Assembly (NCBI RefSeq): GCF_026340675.1
Contig: NZ_JAPEOX010000001.1
Location: 5,394,001 to 5,458,000 of the forward strand
Source: Streptomyces sp. NBC_01264
GTDB taxonomy: Bacteria > Actinomycetota > Actinomycetes > Streptomycetales > Streptomycetaceae
DNA: 64,000 nt
Reading direction: 5' to 3'
Under the pieces are notes generated by a model, which searched no databases, was not told the origin of the DNA, and saw nothing but the letters and a program-made list of their open reading frames with translations. This document shows positions 1 to 7,849 of this stretch, one piece after another. How positions within the stretch are numbered: position 1 is the first letter of the stretch; each line of letters opens with the position of its first letter. The position numbers were made by a program, and so were the translations under genes.

Positions 1-147
1 CAGGTAGGCGCTGTGCAGCCGTCGCCCGTACGCGTCCCCGATCCGCTCCCGCGCGGCGGCGACGACCGCGCGGAACTCGGCCTGCACCTGACCGAGCGAT
101 CCTTCGCGCTCGAAGTATCCGTATGTGTCGAGTCCCCTGTGCTCCAT
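1..147 (-). CDS. N-terminal fragment of an unidentified protein, possibly nucleotidyltransferase-like
   Basis: The first 49 codons of a minus-strand gene that runs off the left edge of the window. It starts at the ATG whose complement lies at 145-147 and begins MEHRGLDTYGYFEREGSLGQ, continuing as a charged helix to LHSAYL at the edge. The phrase RRLHSAYL is compatible with the entry to a nucleotidyltransferase domain, where a GSxxRG motif would follow, but that motif lies outside the window, so the function is a guess. High GC and actinobacterial codon use match the neighbours. Confidence 0.55.
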   Translation of the reverse strand, partial: MEHRGLDTYGYFEREGSLGQVQAEFRAVVAAARERIGDAYGRRLHSAYL

Positions 148-200
148 GGGGTTACTGTGCCTCGAAAATCAGCCTCGCCGGCGATTGAGGCGCGGGGGTG

Positions 201-272
201 CGGGGGCGGAGCCCCCGGAACGGCGCCGCAGGTACGCGAAAAGGGCCCCGCCCGACCGGGCAGGACCCCTTC
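201..272 (-). terminator. Stem-loops downstream of the crp-family gene
   Basis: Two hairpins sit after the crp-like stop codon. One at 238-272 is an imperfect GC-rich stem that, on the minus strand, ends in a short T run and looks like an intrinsic terminator. A second, at 201-217 (CGGGGGC/GCCCCCG with a three-base loop), lies just beyond it. Together they probably end the crp transcript before the gene at the left edge. Confidence 0.55.
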
Positions 273-290
273 AACCGGCTGGGACCAGCG

Positions 291-965
291 TCAGCGCGAG
301 CGCTTCGCGAGCCGCTCCACGTCCAGCAGGATCACCGCACGCGCCTCCAGGCGGAGCCATCCACGTCCCGCGAAGTCGGCCAGGGCCTTGTTCACGGTCT
401 CGCGCGACGCGCCGACGAGCTGGGCCAGCTCCTCCTGCGTGAGGTCGTGCACGACGTGGATGCCCTCCTCCGACTGCACGCCGAAGCGGCGCGACAGGTC
501 GAGGAGCGCGCGGGCCACGCGGCCCGGGACGTCGGAGAAGACCAGGTCGGACATCTGGTCGTTGGTCTTGCGCAGGCGCCGCGCGACGGCGCGCAGCAGC
601 GCGGTCGCCACCTCGGGCCGGGCGTTCAGCCAGGGCTGGAGGTCTCCGTGACCCAGACCCAGCAGCTTGACCTCGGTCAGCGCGGTGGCGGTGGCGGTGC
701 GCGGGCCCGGGTCGAACAGCGACAGCTCGCCGATCAGCTCTCCGGGGCCGAGGACGGCCAGCATGTTCTCGCGGCCGTCGGGGGAGGTGCGGTGAAGCTT
801 CACCTTGCCCTCGGTGACGACGTAGAGCCGGTCACCGGGGTCGCCCTCGTGGAACAGGGCGTCACCACGTGCGAGGGTCACCTCGCCCATGGAGGCGCGG
901 AGCTCCGCGGCCTGCTCGTCATCGAGCGCCGCGAAGAGCGGGGCACGCCGCAGTACGTCGTCCAC
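291..965 (-). CDS. crp: CRP/FNR-family cAMP-receptor-like transcription regulator
   Basis: A 224-residue regulator. Residues 1-130 form a cyclic-nucleotide-binding beta barrel with a phosphate-binding cassette near residues 75-95 (GELIGELSLF, then RTATATA). The C-terminal winged helix has its HTH at about 176-197 (TQEELAQLVGASRETVNKAL). The GTG start at 965 follows an AGGAGAGA ribosome site. Size, sequence and position beside nth match the single global Crp of Streptomyces and Rv3676 of M. tuberculosis, which control germination, primary metabolism and antibiotic genes in Streptomyces. It is transcribed divergently from nth across a roughly 400-base gap. Confidence 0.93.
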   Translation of the reverse strand: MDDVLRRAPLFAALDDEQAAELRASMGEVTLARGDALFHEGDPGDRLYVVTEGKVKLHRTSPDGRENMLAVLGPGELIGELSLFDPGPRTATATALTEVKLLGLGHGDLQPWLNARPEVATALLRAVARRLRKTNDQMSDLVFSDVPGRVARALLDLSRRFGVQSEEGIHVVHDLTQEELAQLVGASRETVNKALADFAGRGWLRLEARAVILLDVERLAKRSR

Positions 966-1362
966 GAGTCTCTCTCCTATGTCGACCGGCCAGGGGATCG
1001 CTCCCCCATTTTGCCGGACGGCTCAAACAGTGCGATCAATCACGTTCATCACAAGGATGCCGGACGTACGGGTGTGCTGTGCGGCGAGAGGCCGATCGGG
1101 GTGGTGTTACCTGAGGTCCGGGATGGTCGTGGCGGCTCCGTCCCGGACCGGCCGGGTGTCCAACAGGCCGGTGAGAGCACAGGCCAAGGGGTCCGGGGGA
1201 GTGACGACCCCCATGAATTCAGCCGTGGGCGAACATGGCCTGGTTGGGGCCCTCCCGGCGCAGTCACCCCTACTCCAGGGCAAAACTTCGGCCAAGAAAC
1301 CCCTGTCGGGCGGAGGTCAAGTCCGGCCACGGGCGGAGGGCCGCGCGGCGTAGCCTTCGGGG
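966..1362. promoter_or_regulatory. Divergent intergenic region between crp and nth
   Basis: This 397-base gap must hold the crp promoter. Around 1040-1054 the minus strand reads TGTGATGAACGTGATT: a perfect TGTGA half-site for a CRP-type protein, but the second half is poor, so autoregulation is only a guess. Short open frames here have no ribosome sites and weak coding character, and I see no gene. Confidence 0.3.
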
Positions 1363-2172
1363 ATGGCAGAGAGCAAGGTCAAGAAGGCCGGGGCGAAGCC
1401 GGAGAGCCATCTGGCGATGGTGCGGCGGGCGCGCAGGATCAATCGCGAGCTGGCGGAGGTCTACCCGTACGCCCACCCGGAGCTCGACTTCCGCAACCCC
1501 TTCGAGCTGCTGGTCGCCACGGTCCTGTCCGCGCAGACCACCGACCTGCGCGTGAACCAGACGACCCCGGCCCTCTTCGCCGCGTACCCGACCCCCGAGG
1601 ACATGGCCGGAGCCGATCCGGAGGCGCTGGAGAAGATCATCCGGCCGACCGGGTTCTTCCGGGCCAAGGCCAAGTCGCTGCTCGGCCTCTCGCAGGCGCT
1701 GCGCGACAACTTCGGCGGTGAGGTGCCGGGCCGGATCGAGGACCTGGTGACGCTCCCCGGCGTGGGCCGCAAGACGGCGAACGTGGTCCTCGGCAATGCC
1801 TTCGGCGTCCCCGGGATCACGGTCGACACGCACTTCGGCCGGCTGGTGCGGCGCTGGAAGTGGACCGAGCAGGAGGACCCGGAGAAGGTCGAGGCGGAGA
1901 TCTGCGCGATCTTCCCGAAGAGCGAGTGGACGATGCTCTCGCACCGCGTCGTCTTCCACGGCCGCCGGATCTGCCATTCCCGCAAGCCCGCCTGCGGGGC
2001 CTGCCCGATCGCACCGCTCTGCCCGGCCTACGGGGAGGGCGAGACCGACCCGGAGAAGGCGGCCAAGCTCCTGAAGTACGAGAAGGGCGGCCAGCCCGGC
2101 CAGCGCCTGAGCCCGCCCCCGGACTACCCGGGCCTCCCGGCCCCGGCCCGGCCCGCCGCAGCGGACGCCTGA
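1363..2172 (+). CDS. nth: Endonuclease III (DNA glycosylase/AP lyase)
   Basis: A 269-residue base-excision repair enzyme that removes oxidised pyrimidines and cleaves the abasic site. The helix-hairpin-helix is at about 131-141 ([11 protein letters not shown]), with catalytic Lys137 and catalytic Asp155 (VDTH). The [4Fe-4S] cluster ligands Cys204, Cys211, Cys214 and Cys220 have the canonical C-x6-C-x2-C-x5-C spacing. The first 20 or so residues (Lys-rich) and the Pro/Ala tail are extensions typical of actinobacterial versions. It is the first of three closely spaced plus-strand genes. Confidence 0.96.
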   Translation: MAESKVKKAGAKPESHLAMVRRARRINRELAEVYPYAHPELDFRNPFELLVATVLSAQTTDLRVNQTTPALFAAYPTPEDMAGADPEALEKIIRPTGFFRAKAKSLLGLSQALRDNFGGEVPGRIEDLVTLPGVGRKTANVVLGNAFGVPGITVDTHFGRLVRRWKWTEQEDPEKVEAEICAIFPKSEWTMLSHRVVFHGRRICHSRKPACGACPIAPLCPAYGEGETDPEKAAKLLKYEKGGQPGQRLSPPPDYPGLPAPARPAAADA

Positions 2173-2276
2173 GCCGGATCCGGCCTCGTAGGCGCCGCAC
2201 CCGCAAGGAACGAATCGCCACCCGCCCCGCGTTTTGCGGAACGTGGGGAAACGCAGATGCACGGACAGGGGTGCCT

Positions 2277-3038
2277 ATGACAGAGGCCACGCAGAACCGC
2301 CGGGCGGGCACCGCCGGGCCCGGCGCAGCCACCGCGCACGGGGCCCCGTACAACCAGAGCGGCCAGCGCGGAAGCATCGACCTCCGCACCCACGGCCTGC
2401 CCGACTGGCTGGACCCGGTCGTCGAGGCGGCCCGGACGGTCCGGCCCACGCAGCTGAGCCGGTTCCTGCCGCCGGAGGACGGCCGCGGCCGTCAGTCCGC
2501 CGTACTGATCCTCTTCGGTGAGGGCCCCCGTGGCCCCGAGCTGCTGCTGATGGAGCGCGCCGGCACGCTGCGCTCGCACCCCGGCCAGCCCTCCTTCCCC
2601 GGCGGCGCCCTCGACCCCGAGGACGGCGACCCGCGCACCACCGGCCCGCTGCGGGCCGCCCTGCGCGAGGCCGAGGAGGAGACCGGTCTGGACCCGGCCG
2701 GGGTCCAGCTCTTCGGGGTGCTGCCCCGGCTCTACATCCCGGTCAGCGAGTTCGTCGTGACCCCGGTGCTCGGCTGGTGGCGCGCGCCCAGCCCGGTCGG
2801 CGTGGTCGACCCGGCCGAGACCGCACGCGTCTTCACGGTGCCCGTGGCCGATCTCACGGACCCCGGGCACCGGGTCACCGTCGTCCACCCCGGCGGCTTC
2901 CAGGGCCCGGCGTTCACCGTGGAATCGGCTCTGGTCTGGGGTTTCACCGCCGGGGTGATCGACCGGATCCTGCACTTCGCCGGCTGGGAGCGCCCCTGGG
3001 ACCGGTCCCGGGAAGTCCCGCTCGACTGGCGCGCATGA
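2277..3038 (+). CDS. NUDIX hydrolase, CoA-pyrophosphatase-like (NudL type)
   Basis: A 253-residue protein starting at ATG 2277. The NUDIX box around residues 105-135 (FPGGALDPEDGD, then REAEEETGL) has the long loop between the first Gly and the REAEEE helix seen in CoA pyrophosphatases, which hydrolyse CoA and its derivatives. It lies about 100 bases after nth and four bases before the MarP-like gene, so the latter two are probably co-transcribed. The same nth-NUDIX-marP order is known in Mycobacterium (Rv3674c-Rv3671c). The substrate is inferred from family resemblance. Confidence 0.88.
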   Translation: MTEATQNRRAGTAGPGAATAHGAPYNQSGQRGSIDLRTHGLPDWLDPVVEAARTVRPTQLSRFLPPEDGRGRQSAVLILFGEGPRGPELLLMERAGTLRSHPGQPSFPGGALDPEDGDPRTTGPLRAALREAEEETGLDPAGVQLFGVLPRLYIPVSEFVVTPVLGWWRAPSPVGVVDPAETARVFTVPVADLTDPGHRVTVVHPGGFQGPAFTVESALVWGFTAGVIDRILHFAGWERPWDRSREVPLDWRA

Positions 3039-3042
3039 GACG

Positions 3043-4254
3043 GTGAGCCCTGTGAACGTGCTGGACATCTTGTTGCTGCTCGCCGCCGTATGGTTCGCGA
3101 TCGTCGGCTACCGCCAGGGGTTCGTCGTCGGCATCCTGTCGGTGATCGGCTTCCTCGGCGGTGGTCTCGTCGCCGTGTCCCTGCTGCCCCTGGTCTGGGA
3201 CCGGGTCACCGACAACGGGACCCAGGTGTCCACCACGGTCGTCATCATCGCCGTGGTCGTGATCATCGTCTTCGCCTCGATCGGCCAGGCGCTGACCACC
3301 CATCTGGGCAACAAGCTCCGGCGCCACATCACTTGGTCCCCAGCCCGCGCGCTGGACGCGACGGGCGGCGCGCTGGTGAACGTGGTCGCGATGCTGCTGG
3401 TGGCCTGGCTGATCGGCTCCATGGTCGCGGGCACGTCCATTCCCACGCTGGGCAAGGAGGTCCGCAACTCCAAGGTGCTCTTCGGCGTCTCGCGGGTCCT
3501 CCCCGCGCAGGCGAACACCTGGTTCACGGACTTCAGTTCCACCCTCGCCCGCAACGGCTTCCCGCAGGTCTTCAGCCCGTTCTCCAACGAGCCGATCACC
3601 GAGGTCCAGCCCCCCGACCCGCTGCTCGCGCGCAGCCCCGTGGCCGAGTACGCCAAGCGGTCGATCGTGAAGGTCGTCGGCACGGCGCCCGCGTGCAGCA
3701 AGGTGCTGGAGGGCACCGGCTTCGTCTTCGCGCCGGGCAAGGTGATGACCAACGCGCACGTCGTCGGCGGGGTCGGCGAACCGACCGTGCAGGTGGGCGG
3801 CGAGGGCAAGCTCTACGACGGCAAGGTCGTCCTCTACGACTGGGAGCGCGACATCGCCGTCCTGGACGTGCCCAGGCTGAAGGCGCCCGCGCTGGAGTTC
3901 ACCGACAAGGGTGCGGCGAGCGGCAGCGACGCCATCGTGGCGGGCTTCCCGGAGAACGGCTCGTACGACGTCCGCGCGGCGCGCGTGCGCGGCCGGATCA
4001 ACGCCACCGGCCCGGACATCTACCACCGGGGAACCGTCCGACGGGACGTCTACTCCCTGTACGCGACGGTCCGTCAGGGCAACTCCGGCGGCCCGCTGCT
4101 GACGCCCGAGGGCAAGGTGTACGGGGTCGTCTTCGCGAAGTCCCTCGACGACCCCAACACCGGTTACGCCCTGACCGCGGACGAGATCCGCGAGGACATC
4201 CGGTCCGGTGCGACGGCGGACCGGCGGGTCGGTAGCCAGGGCTGCGCCCTCTGA
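3043..4254 (+). CDS. MarP-like membrane serine protease (CvpA domain plus trypsin-like domain)
   Basis: A 403-residue membrane protease. The CvpA/colicin-V-like N-terminus has about four membrane segments (residues 5-130), followed by an extracytoplasmic chymotrypsin-fold domain. The catalytic triad is visible: His239 (TNAHVV), Asp270 (ERDIAVLD) and Ser348 (GNSGGP). Cys218 and Cys401 match the disulfide pair that governs activity in the mycobacterial acid-resistance protease MarP (Rv3671c). Start is GTG 3043, four bases after the NUDIX stop. A strong terminator follows directly. The role is probably envelope or acid-stress proteolysis. Confidence 0.92.
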   Translation: MSPVNVLDILLLLAAVWFAIVGYRQGFVVGILSVIGFLGGGLVAVSLLPLVWDRVTDNGTQVSTTVVIIAVVVIIVFASIGQALTTHLGNKLRRHITWSPARALDATGGALVNVVAMLLVAWLIGSMVAGTSIPTLGKEVRNSKVLFGVSRVLPAQANTWFTDFSSTLARNGFPQVFSPFSNEPITEVQPPDPLLARSPVAEYAKRSIVKVVGTAPACSKVLEGTGFVFAPGKVMTNAHVVGGVGEPTVQVGGEGKLYDGKVVLYDWERDIAVLDVPRLKAPALEFTDKGAASGSDAIVAGFPENGSYDVRAARVRGRINATGPDIYHRGTVRRDVYSLYATVRQGNSGGPLLTPEGKVYGVVFAKSLDDPNTGYALTADEIREDIRSGATADRRVGSQGCAL

Positions 4255-4290
4255 GCGCTACGGGAGCCCTGTGGGGGCTCCCGTAGCGCT
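4254..4290 (+). terminator. Rho-independent-like terminator after the MarP-like gene
   Basis: A perfect 15-bp inverted repeat, AGCGCTACGGGAGCC, with a seven-base loop, begins at the last base of the MarP-like stop codon. There is no long T run, as is usual in Streptomyces. Confidence 0.85.
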
Positions 4291-4361
4291 GCCGGGCCCC
4301 GTGGGGGCCTTGCCGCCTCCCGGAGCCCCTGTCGGCTTCCGGAGCCCCTGCCTGACCGTGT

Positions 4362-4538
4362 CTACGTACGCTGGTGCCTGAGCCGGGCGGAGACCCAGCG
4401 GGCCCGCCGGCGCAGGATGCGCGGAATCCCGAGTCGGGGGTCGTCGTGGCCTTCGCGGCCCTGCCCCCTGTGCGTGCCCGGCGTGACCGTCGAGCGGCGT
4501 TCGTGTGCGGTGTCACCGTAGTCGTGCGTCCAGCCCAT
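4362..4538 (-). CDS. Small basic hypothetical protein
   Basis: A 58-residue minus-strand frame, ATG at 4536-4538 (complement), stop TAG at 4362. It begins MGWTHDYGDTAHERR and ends in a basic helix, RILRRRARWVSARLRHQR. It sits alone in the gap between the MarP-like protease and the epoxide hydrolase. It has good third-position GC, but I do not recognise it and see no clear ribosome site, so it may be spurious. The rest of the gap (4291-4361 and 4539-4656) holds nothing else I can identify. Confidence 0.4.
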   Translation of the reverse strand: MGWTHDYGDTAHERRSTVTPGTHRGQGREGHDDPRLGIPRILRRRARWVSARLRHQRT

Positions 4539-4656
4539 ACTCCGAGCTGTGCCCGGGGCCCAAGGTCGGTAATCGCGTTGGGGACGGCTAATTGGCCTAT
4601 GCGCCAGGCAATTGAATGCTTGTCATGTAAGCGGCTCGGAGGCCATGGGCCCCGGC

Positions 4657-5625
4657 TCAGCGGTCCGGCTCGGGGTCCTTCAGCCAGTTGACCAGCTCGG
4701 CCGAGAACGCCGCCGGGTCCTCCTCGTGCGGGAAGTGCCCGAGCCCGTCGAAGAGCCGCCAGCGGTACGGGGCTTCGACGTACTGCCCGGACCCCGCCGC
4801 ACTCCGCGTCCGCATCACCGGATCGAGCGAGCCGTGCAGGTGCAGGGTGGGCACCCGCACCGGCCGCTTCATGCGCCGGTTGAACTGCAGGCCGTCGGGC
4901 CGGGCCATGGACCGCATCATCCAGCGGTACGGCTCGACCGAGCAGTGCGCCGTGGAGGGGATGCACATCGCGCGCCGGTACACGGCGACGTCCTCCTCCT
5001 CGGGGAGCCGAGGGCCGGACCAGTCCCGGATCAGTTCGCCGACGAGCGCGCCGTCGTCGGCGACGAGCTGCCGCTCGGGCACGAACGGCCGCTGGAAGCC
5101 CCAGATGTGCGAGCTGGCGCGGGTCTGCCCGAAGTCGGACAGCATCGCGGACCGCCAGCGGCGCGGGTGCGGCATCGAGGACACCACCAGCCGGCGCACC
5201 AGCTTCGGCCGCATCACCGCCGCCGTCCAGGCGAGGTAGCCGCCCAGGTCGTGCCCGACGAGGGCGGCGTCGGGCTCGCCGAGGGACCGTACGACCCCGG
5301 TGATGTCGAGGGCCAGGTTGGCCGGGTCGTAGCCGCGCGGGGTGCGGTCGCTGCCGCCCACCCCGCGCAGGTCCATCGCCACCGCCCGGTAGCCGGCGTC
5401 GGCCAGCGCGGTCATCTGGTGCCGCCACGTCCACCAGAACTGCGGGAACCCGTGCAGGAGCAGCACCAGCGGTCCGTCACCCAGCTCGGCGACGTGGAAC
5501 CGCGCCCCGTTGGCCGCGACGTCCCGGTGCGTGACTTCTCGCCCGCCGGGGAGGGCGATCCGGACCGCCGTGGCGGCGGTGGGGGGCGTACCGGACGAGC
5601 CGGAATCCGACGAGGGGGAGGTCAT
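4657..5625 (-). CDS. Alpha/beta hydrolase, epoxide-hydrolase-like
   Basis: A 322-residue alpha/beta-hydrolase. The oxyanion-hole motif HGFP is at residues 58-61. The nucleophile elbow VGHDLGG places an aspartate (Asp126) rather than serine at the nucleophile position, which is the signature of epoxide hydrolases and haloalkane dehalogenases. The catalytic His lies in the late GLGHFPHEED motif. It matches EphE (Rv3670) in mycobacteria by sequence type and by its position between the MarP-like gene and a holin-X-like gene. Its ATG overlaps the stop of the upstream gene by four bases (5622-5625), implying translational coupling. The substrate is unknown. Confidence 0.88.
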   Translation of the reverse strand: MTSPSSDSGSSGTPPTAATAVRIALPGGREVTHRDVAANGARFHVAELGDGPLVLLLHGFPQFWWTWRHQMTALADAGYRAVAMDLRGVGGSDRTPRGYDPANLALDITGVVRSLGEPDAALVGHDLGGYLAWTAAVMRPKLVRRLVVSSMPHPRRWRSAMLSDFGQTRASSHIWGFQRPFVPERQLVADDGALVGELIRDWSGPRLPEEEDVAVYRRAMCIPSTAHCSVEPYRWMMRSMARPDGLQFNRRMKRPVRVPTLHLHGSLDPVMRTRSAAGSGQYVEAPYRWRLFDGLGHFPHEEDPAAFSAELVNWLKDPEPDR

Positions 5626-6080
5626 GAGGACGAGCGTGCCACACCCACGGCGTTGTCACTGACCGACCGGGCGTGGGGCTTGACGGTGCCGACGAGGGCC
5701 GCCGTCTCCTTGACCGAGGCGATGGTCTTCACCGGCGGCTTGATCTTCTTGAACTTCGCCATGGCGATCAGCCCGATCACGCCCGCGAGCAGCCAGAACG
5801 CCACGCCGACGATCAGGAAGGACCACGCCAGCCCGAGCCCGAGGTTGTGGATCCCGTAGGCCGCCGCGAAGCTCAGCACCGGCAGCGAGAAGAGGAGGAG
5901 CACGCCGGCGGCGATGGCGGCGCCGCTGCCGATGCCCGCGCGCTTGACGTCCTGCTTGATCTCCACCTTGGCGAGGGCGATCTCGTCGTGCACCAGGGCG
6001 GACATCTCGGCGGTGGCCGAGGCGACCAGCTGGCCGAGTGTGCGCTCGGCTCCTGGGGCCCCTTGGTCCACTGCGCTCAT
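5622..6080 (-). CDS. Actinobacterial holin-X-like membrane protein (phage-holin superfamily)
   Basis: A 152-residue protein with a soluble N-terminal helix (TLGQLVASATAEMSALVHDEIALAKVE, shown only in part by its start) followed by two membrane segments at about 55-80 and 85-110 and a basic C-terminus. This is the layout of the family named 'phage holin family' or DUF1469, which in chromosomal settings is not a lysis protein. It starts at an ATG preceded by GGGAGAG, is coupled to the epoxide hydrolase, and has the same neighbour as Rv3669. Function unknown. Confidence 0.82.
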   Translation of the reverse strand: MSAVDQGAPGAERTLGQLVASATAEMSALVHDEIALAKVEIKQDVKRAGIGSGAAIAAGVLLLFSLPVLSFAAAYGIHNLGLGLAWSFLIVGVAFWLLAGVIGLIAMAKFKKIKPPVKTIASVKETAALVGTVKPHARSVSDNAVGVARSSS

Positions 6081-6140
6081 CGCTCTCTCCCTCTGTCGTC
6101 CGTCATCCGACTGCGACGGCTGTCCTGTCGTCAGGTCAGA

Positions 6141-7622
6141 TCATGCCGGACGGCCGCCGTCGGCGCTGGACCCGCCCGCTGCTTCGGCCACCGCTCCGGC
6201 CCCTGATCCGGCCGCTGGTCCGGATACCGCTTCCCGCGCGCCGGCGGCGGCCTCCTCGGCCCTGCGCAGGTGCTCGGCGGCCTTGGCCTCGTAGATCTTC
6301 GCCATCCGCAGGTGGTACTCCGGCTTGTCCTGCTCGTAGATGTCGGGGATGCCGTCGAGGTCCTCGTCGCGCTCCTCGTCCTCGGTGAGCGCCTTGTACT
6401 TCCGGTTGCGCATCTTCAGCAGGATGCCCGCGAGGACCGCGGCGATCAGCGAGCCGATCAGCACGGCGGCCTTGATCTCGTCGGTCAGGACGGGGTCGTC
6501 GGTGAAGGCGAGCTCGCCGATCAGGAGCGAGACGGTGAAGCCGATGCCGGCGAGCGAGGCGACCGCGAACACGTCCGGCCAGGCGAGGTCGTCATTGAGC
6601 TCGGCCTTGGTGAAGCGGGCGGCGAGCCAGGTGCCGCCGAAGATGCCGAGCGTCTTGCCGACGACAAGGCCGAGCACCACGCCGAGCGTCTCGGGCCGGG
6701 TGAAGACCTGGCCGATGGCCTCGTCGGACAGGGAGACGCCGGCCGAGAAGAGCGCGAAGAGCGGTACGGCGAGACCGGCCGAGATGGGCCGGACCAGGTG
6801 CTCGATGTGCTCGCCGGGGGAGTGGTGCTCGCCCTCCTTGCGGTGGCAGCGCAGCATCAGACCCATGGCGACACCGGCGATGGTGGCGTGCACGCCGCTG
6901 TTGTACATCAGGCCCCAGATGACCAGGGCGAGCGGGACGTAGACGTACCAGCCGCGCACGTTCGCGCGGAGCAGGAACCAGAAGAGGACCAGGCCCGCGA
7001 CCGCGCCGCCGAGCGCCAGGAAGTTGATCTCGCTGGTGAAGAACACCGCGATGATCATGATGGCGAACAGGTCGTCGACGACGGCCAGGGTCAGCAGGAA
7101 CGCGCGTAGGGCGGACGGCAGTGAGGTGCCGATGACGGCGAGGACGGCCAGGGCGAAGGCGATGTCGGTGGCGGTCGGGACCGCCCAGCCGTCCGTGGAG
7201 CCGTTGCCGAGCACGTTGGTCAGTACGTAGACCAGCGCGGGTACGGCCATGCCGCAGAGCGCGGCGATCACCGGGAGCGCGGCCGCCTTGGCGTCGCGCA
7301 GGTCACCCGCGACGAGCTCGCGCTTGAGCTCGATGCCGGCGACGAAGAAGAAGACGGCGAGCAGGCCGTCGGCCGCCCAGTGCTGGAGCGAAAGGTCCAG
7401 GCCGAGGGCGGCGGGGCCGATGTGGAAGGAGCGGACGCTGTCGTAGCTCCCCGCGATGGCGGGCACGTTCGCCCAGACGAGTGCGGCGATCGCGGCCACG
7501 AGGAGAAGGACGCCGCCGACCGTCTCGGCGCGCAGGGCGTCGGCCACGAAGCGGCGCTCCGGCAGCGAGAGGCGGCCGAGGAACGTGCGGCTCTGGTGGT
7601 CGGTGGGGCTGGGCGCGGCCAC
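6141..7622 (-). CDS. nhaA: Na+/H+ antiporter NhaA
   Basis: A 493-residue polytopic antiporter. Residues 25-420 hold about 11-12 membrane segments; the NhaA-specific stretches FFFVAGIELKREL and VPTATDIAFALAVL are present, the latter carrying the Asp pair region of the ion pathway. A charged C-terminal tail of about 80 residues (EDEERDEDLDGIPDIYEQDK, then Ala/Glu-rich helix) is typical of Streptomyces forms. I prefer the GTG at 7622, which follows GGAGG by eight bases; a GTG at 7664 would add 14 residues. It exports Na+ in exchange for protons at alkaline pH. Confidence 0.93.
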   Translation of the reverse strand: MAAPSPTDHQSRTFLGRLSLPERRFVADALRAETVGGVLLLVAAIAALVWANVPAIAGSYDSVRSFHIGPAALGLDLSLQHWAADGLLAVFFFVAGIELKRELVAGDLRDAKAAALPVIAALCGMAVPALVYVLTNVLGNGSTDGWAVPTATDIAFALAVLAVIGTSLPSALRAFLLTLAVVDDLFAIMIIAVFFTSEINFLALGGAVAGLVLFWFLLRANVRGWYVYVPLALVIWGLMYNSGVHATIAGVAMGLMLRCHRKEGEHHSPGEHIEHLVRPISAGLAVPLFALFSAGVSLSDEAIGQVFTRPETLGVVLGLVVGKTLGIFGGTWLAARFTKAELNDDLAWPDVFAVASLAGIGFTVSLLIGELAFTDDPVLTDEIKAAVLIGSLIAAVLAGILLKMRNRKYKALTEDEERDEDLDGIPDIYEQDKPEYHLRMAKIYEAKAAEHLRRAEEAAAGAREAVSGPAAGSGAGAVAEAAGGSSADGGRPA

Positions 7623-7771
7623 GGGGGGCACCTCCGGGGTGGGTTGGACGGCATGGCGAAACACGTTGCCGACCAGACTTCCCGGCGCACCCTGTGGAGT
7701 AGTTCTTTAACCGTCTAATACTTTACAGGGTGTACGCATGGGCGTATCCGGCGATCGTCACTTTATGTGCG

Positions 7772-7806
7772 AAAAGGGCATCCGGCGCGCCGCGCCGGAT
7801 GCCCCT
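7772..7806 (-). terminator. Terminator after acetyl-CoA synthetase
   Basis: Near-perfect inverted repeat GGGCATCCGGCGCG / CGCGCCGGATGCCC at 7776-7804, followed on the minus strand by CTTTTC. It lies downstream of the acs stop at 7850. The rest of the 7623-7849 gap contains the nhaA upstream region, with an AT-rich tract at about 7700-7735 that probably holds the nhaA promoter. Confidence 0.75.
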
Positions 7807-7849
7807 TCGCCGTGTCGTACGGCTGCTGCCGATCCTGCCGGGCCCTGTG

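Noticed and set aside
5622..6080. Second prophage remnant suggested by the holin-family protein
   Set aside because: The protein belongs to a family found in the conserved chromosomal order next to an epoxide hydrolase and nhaA; no other phage gene is near it.
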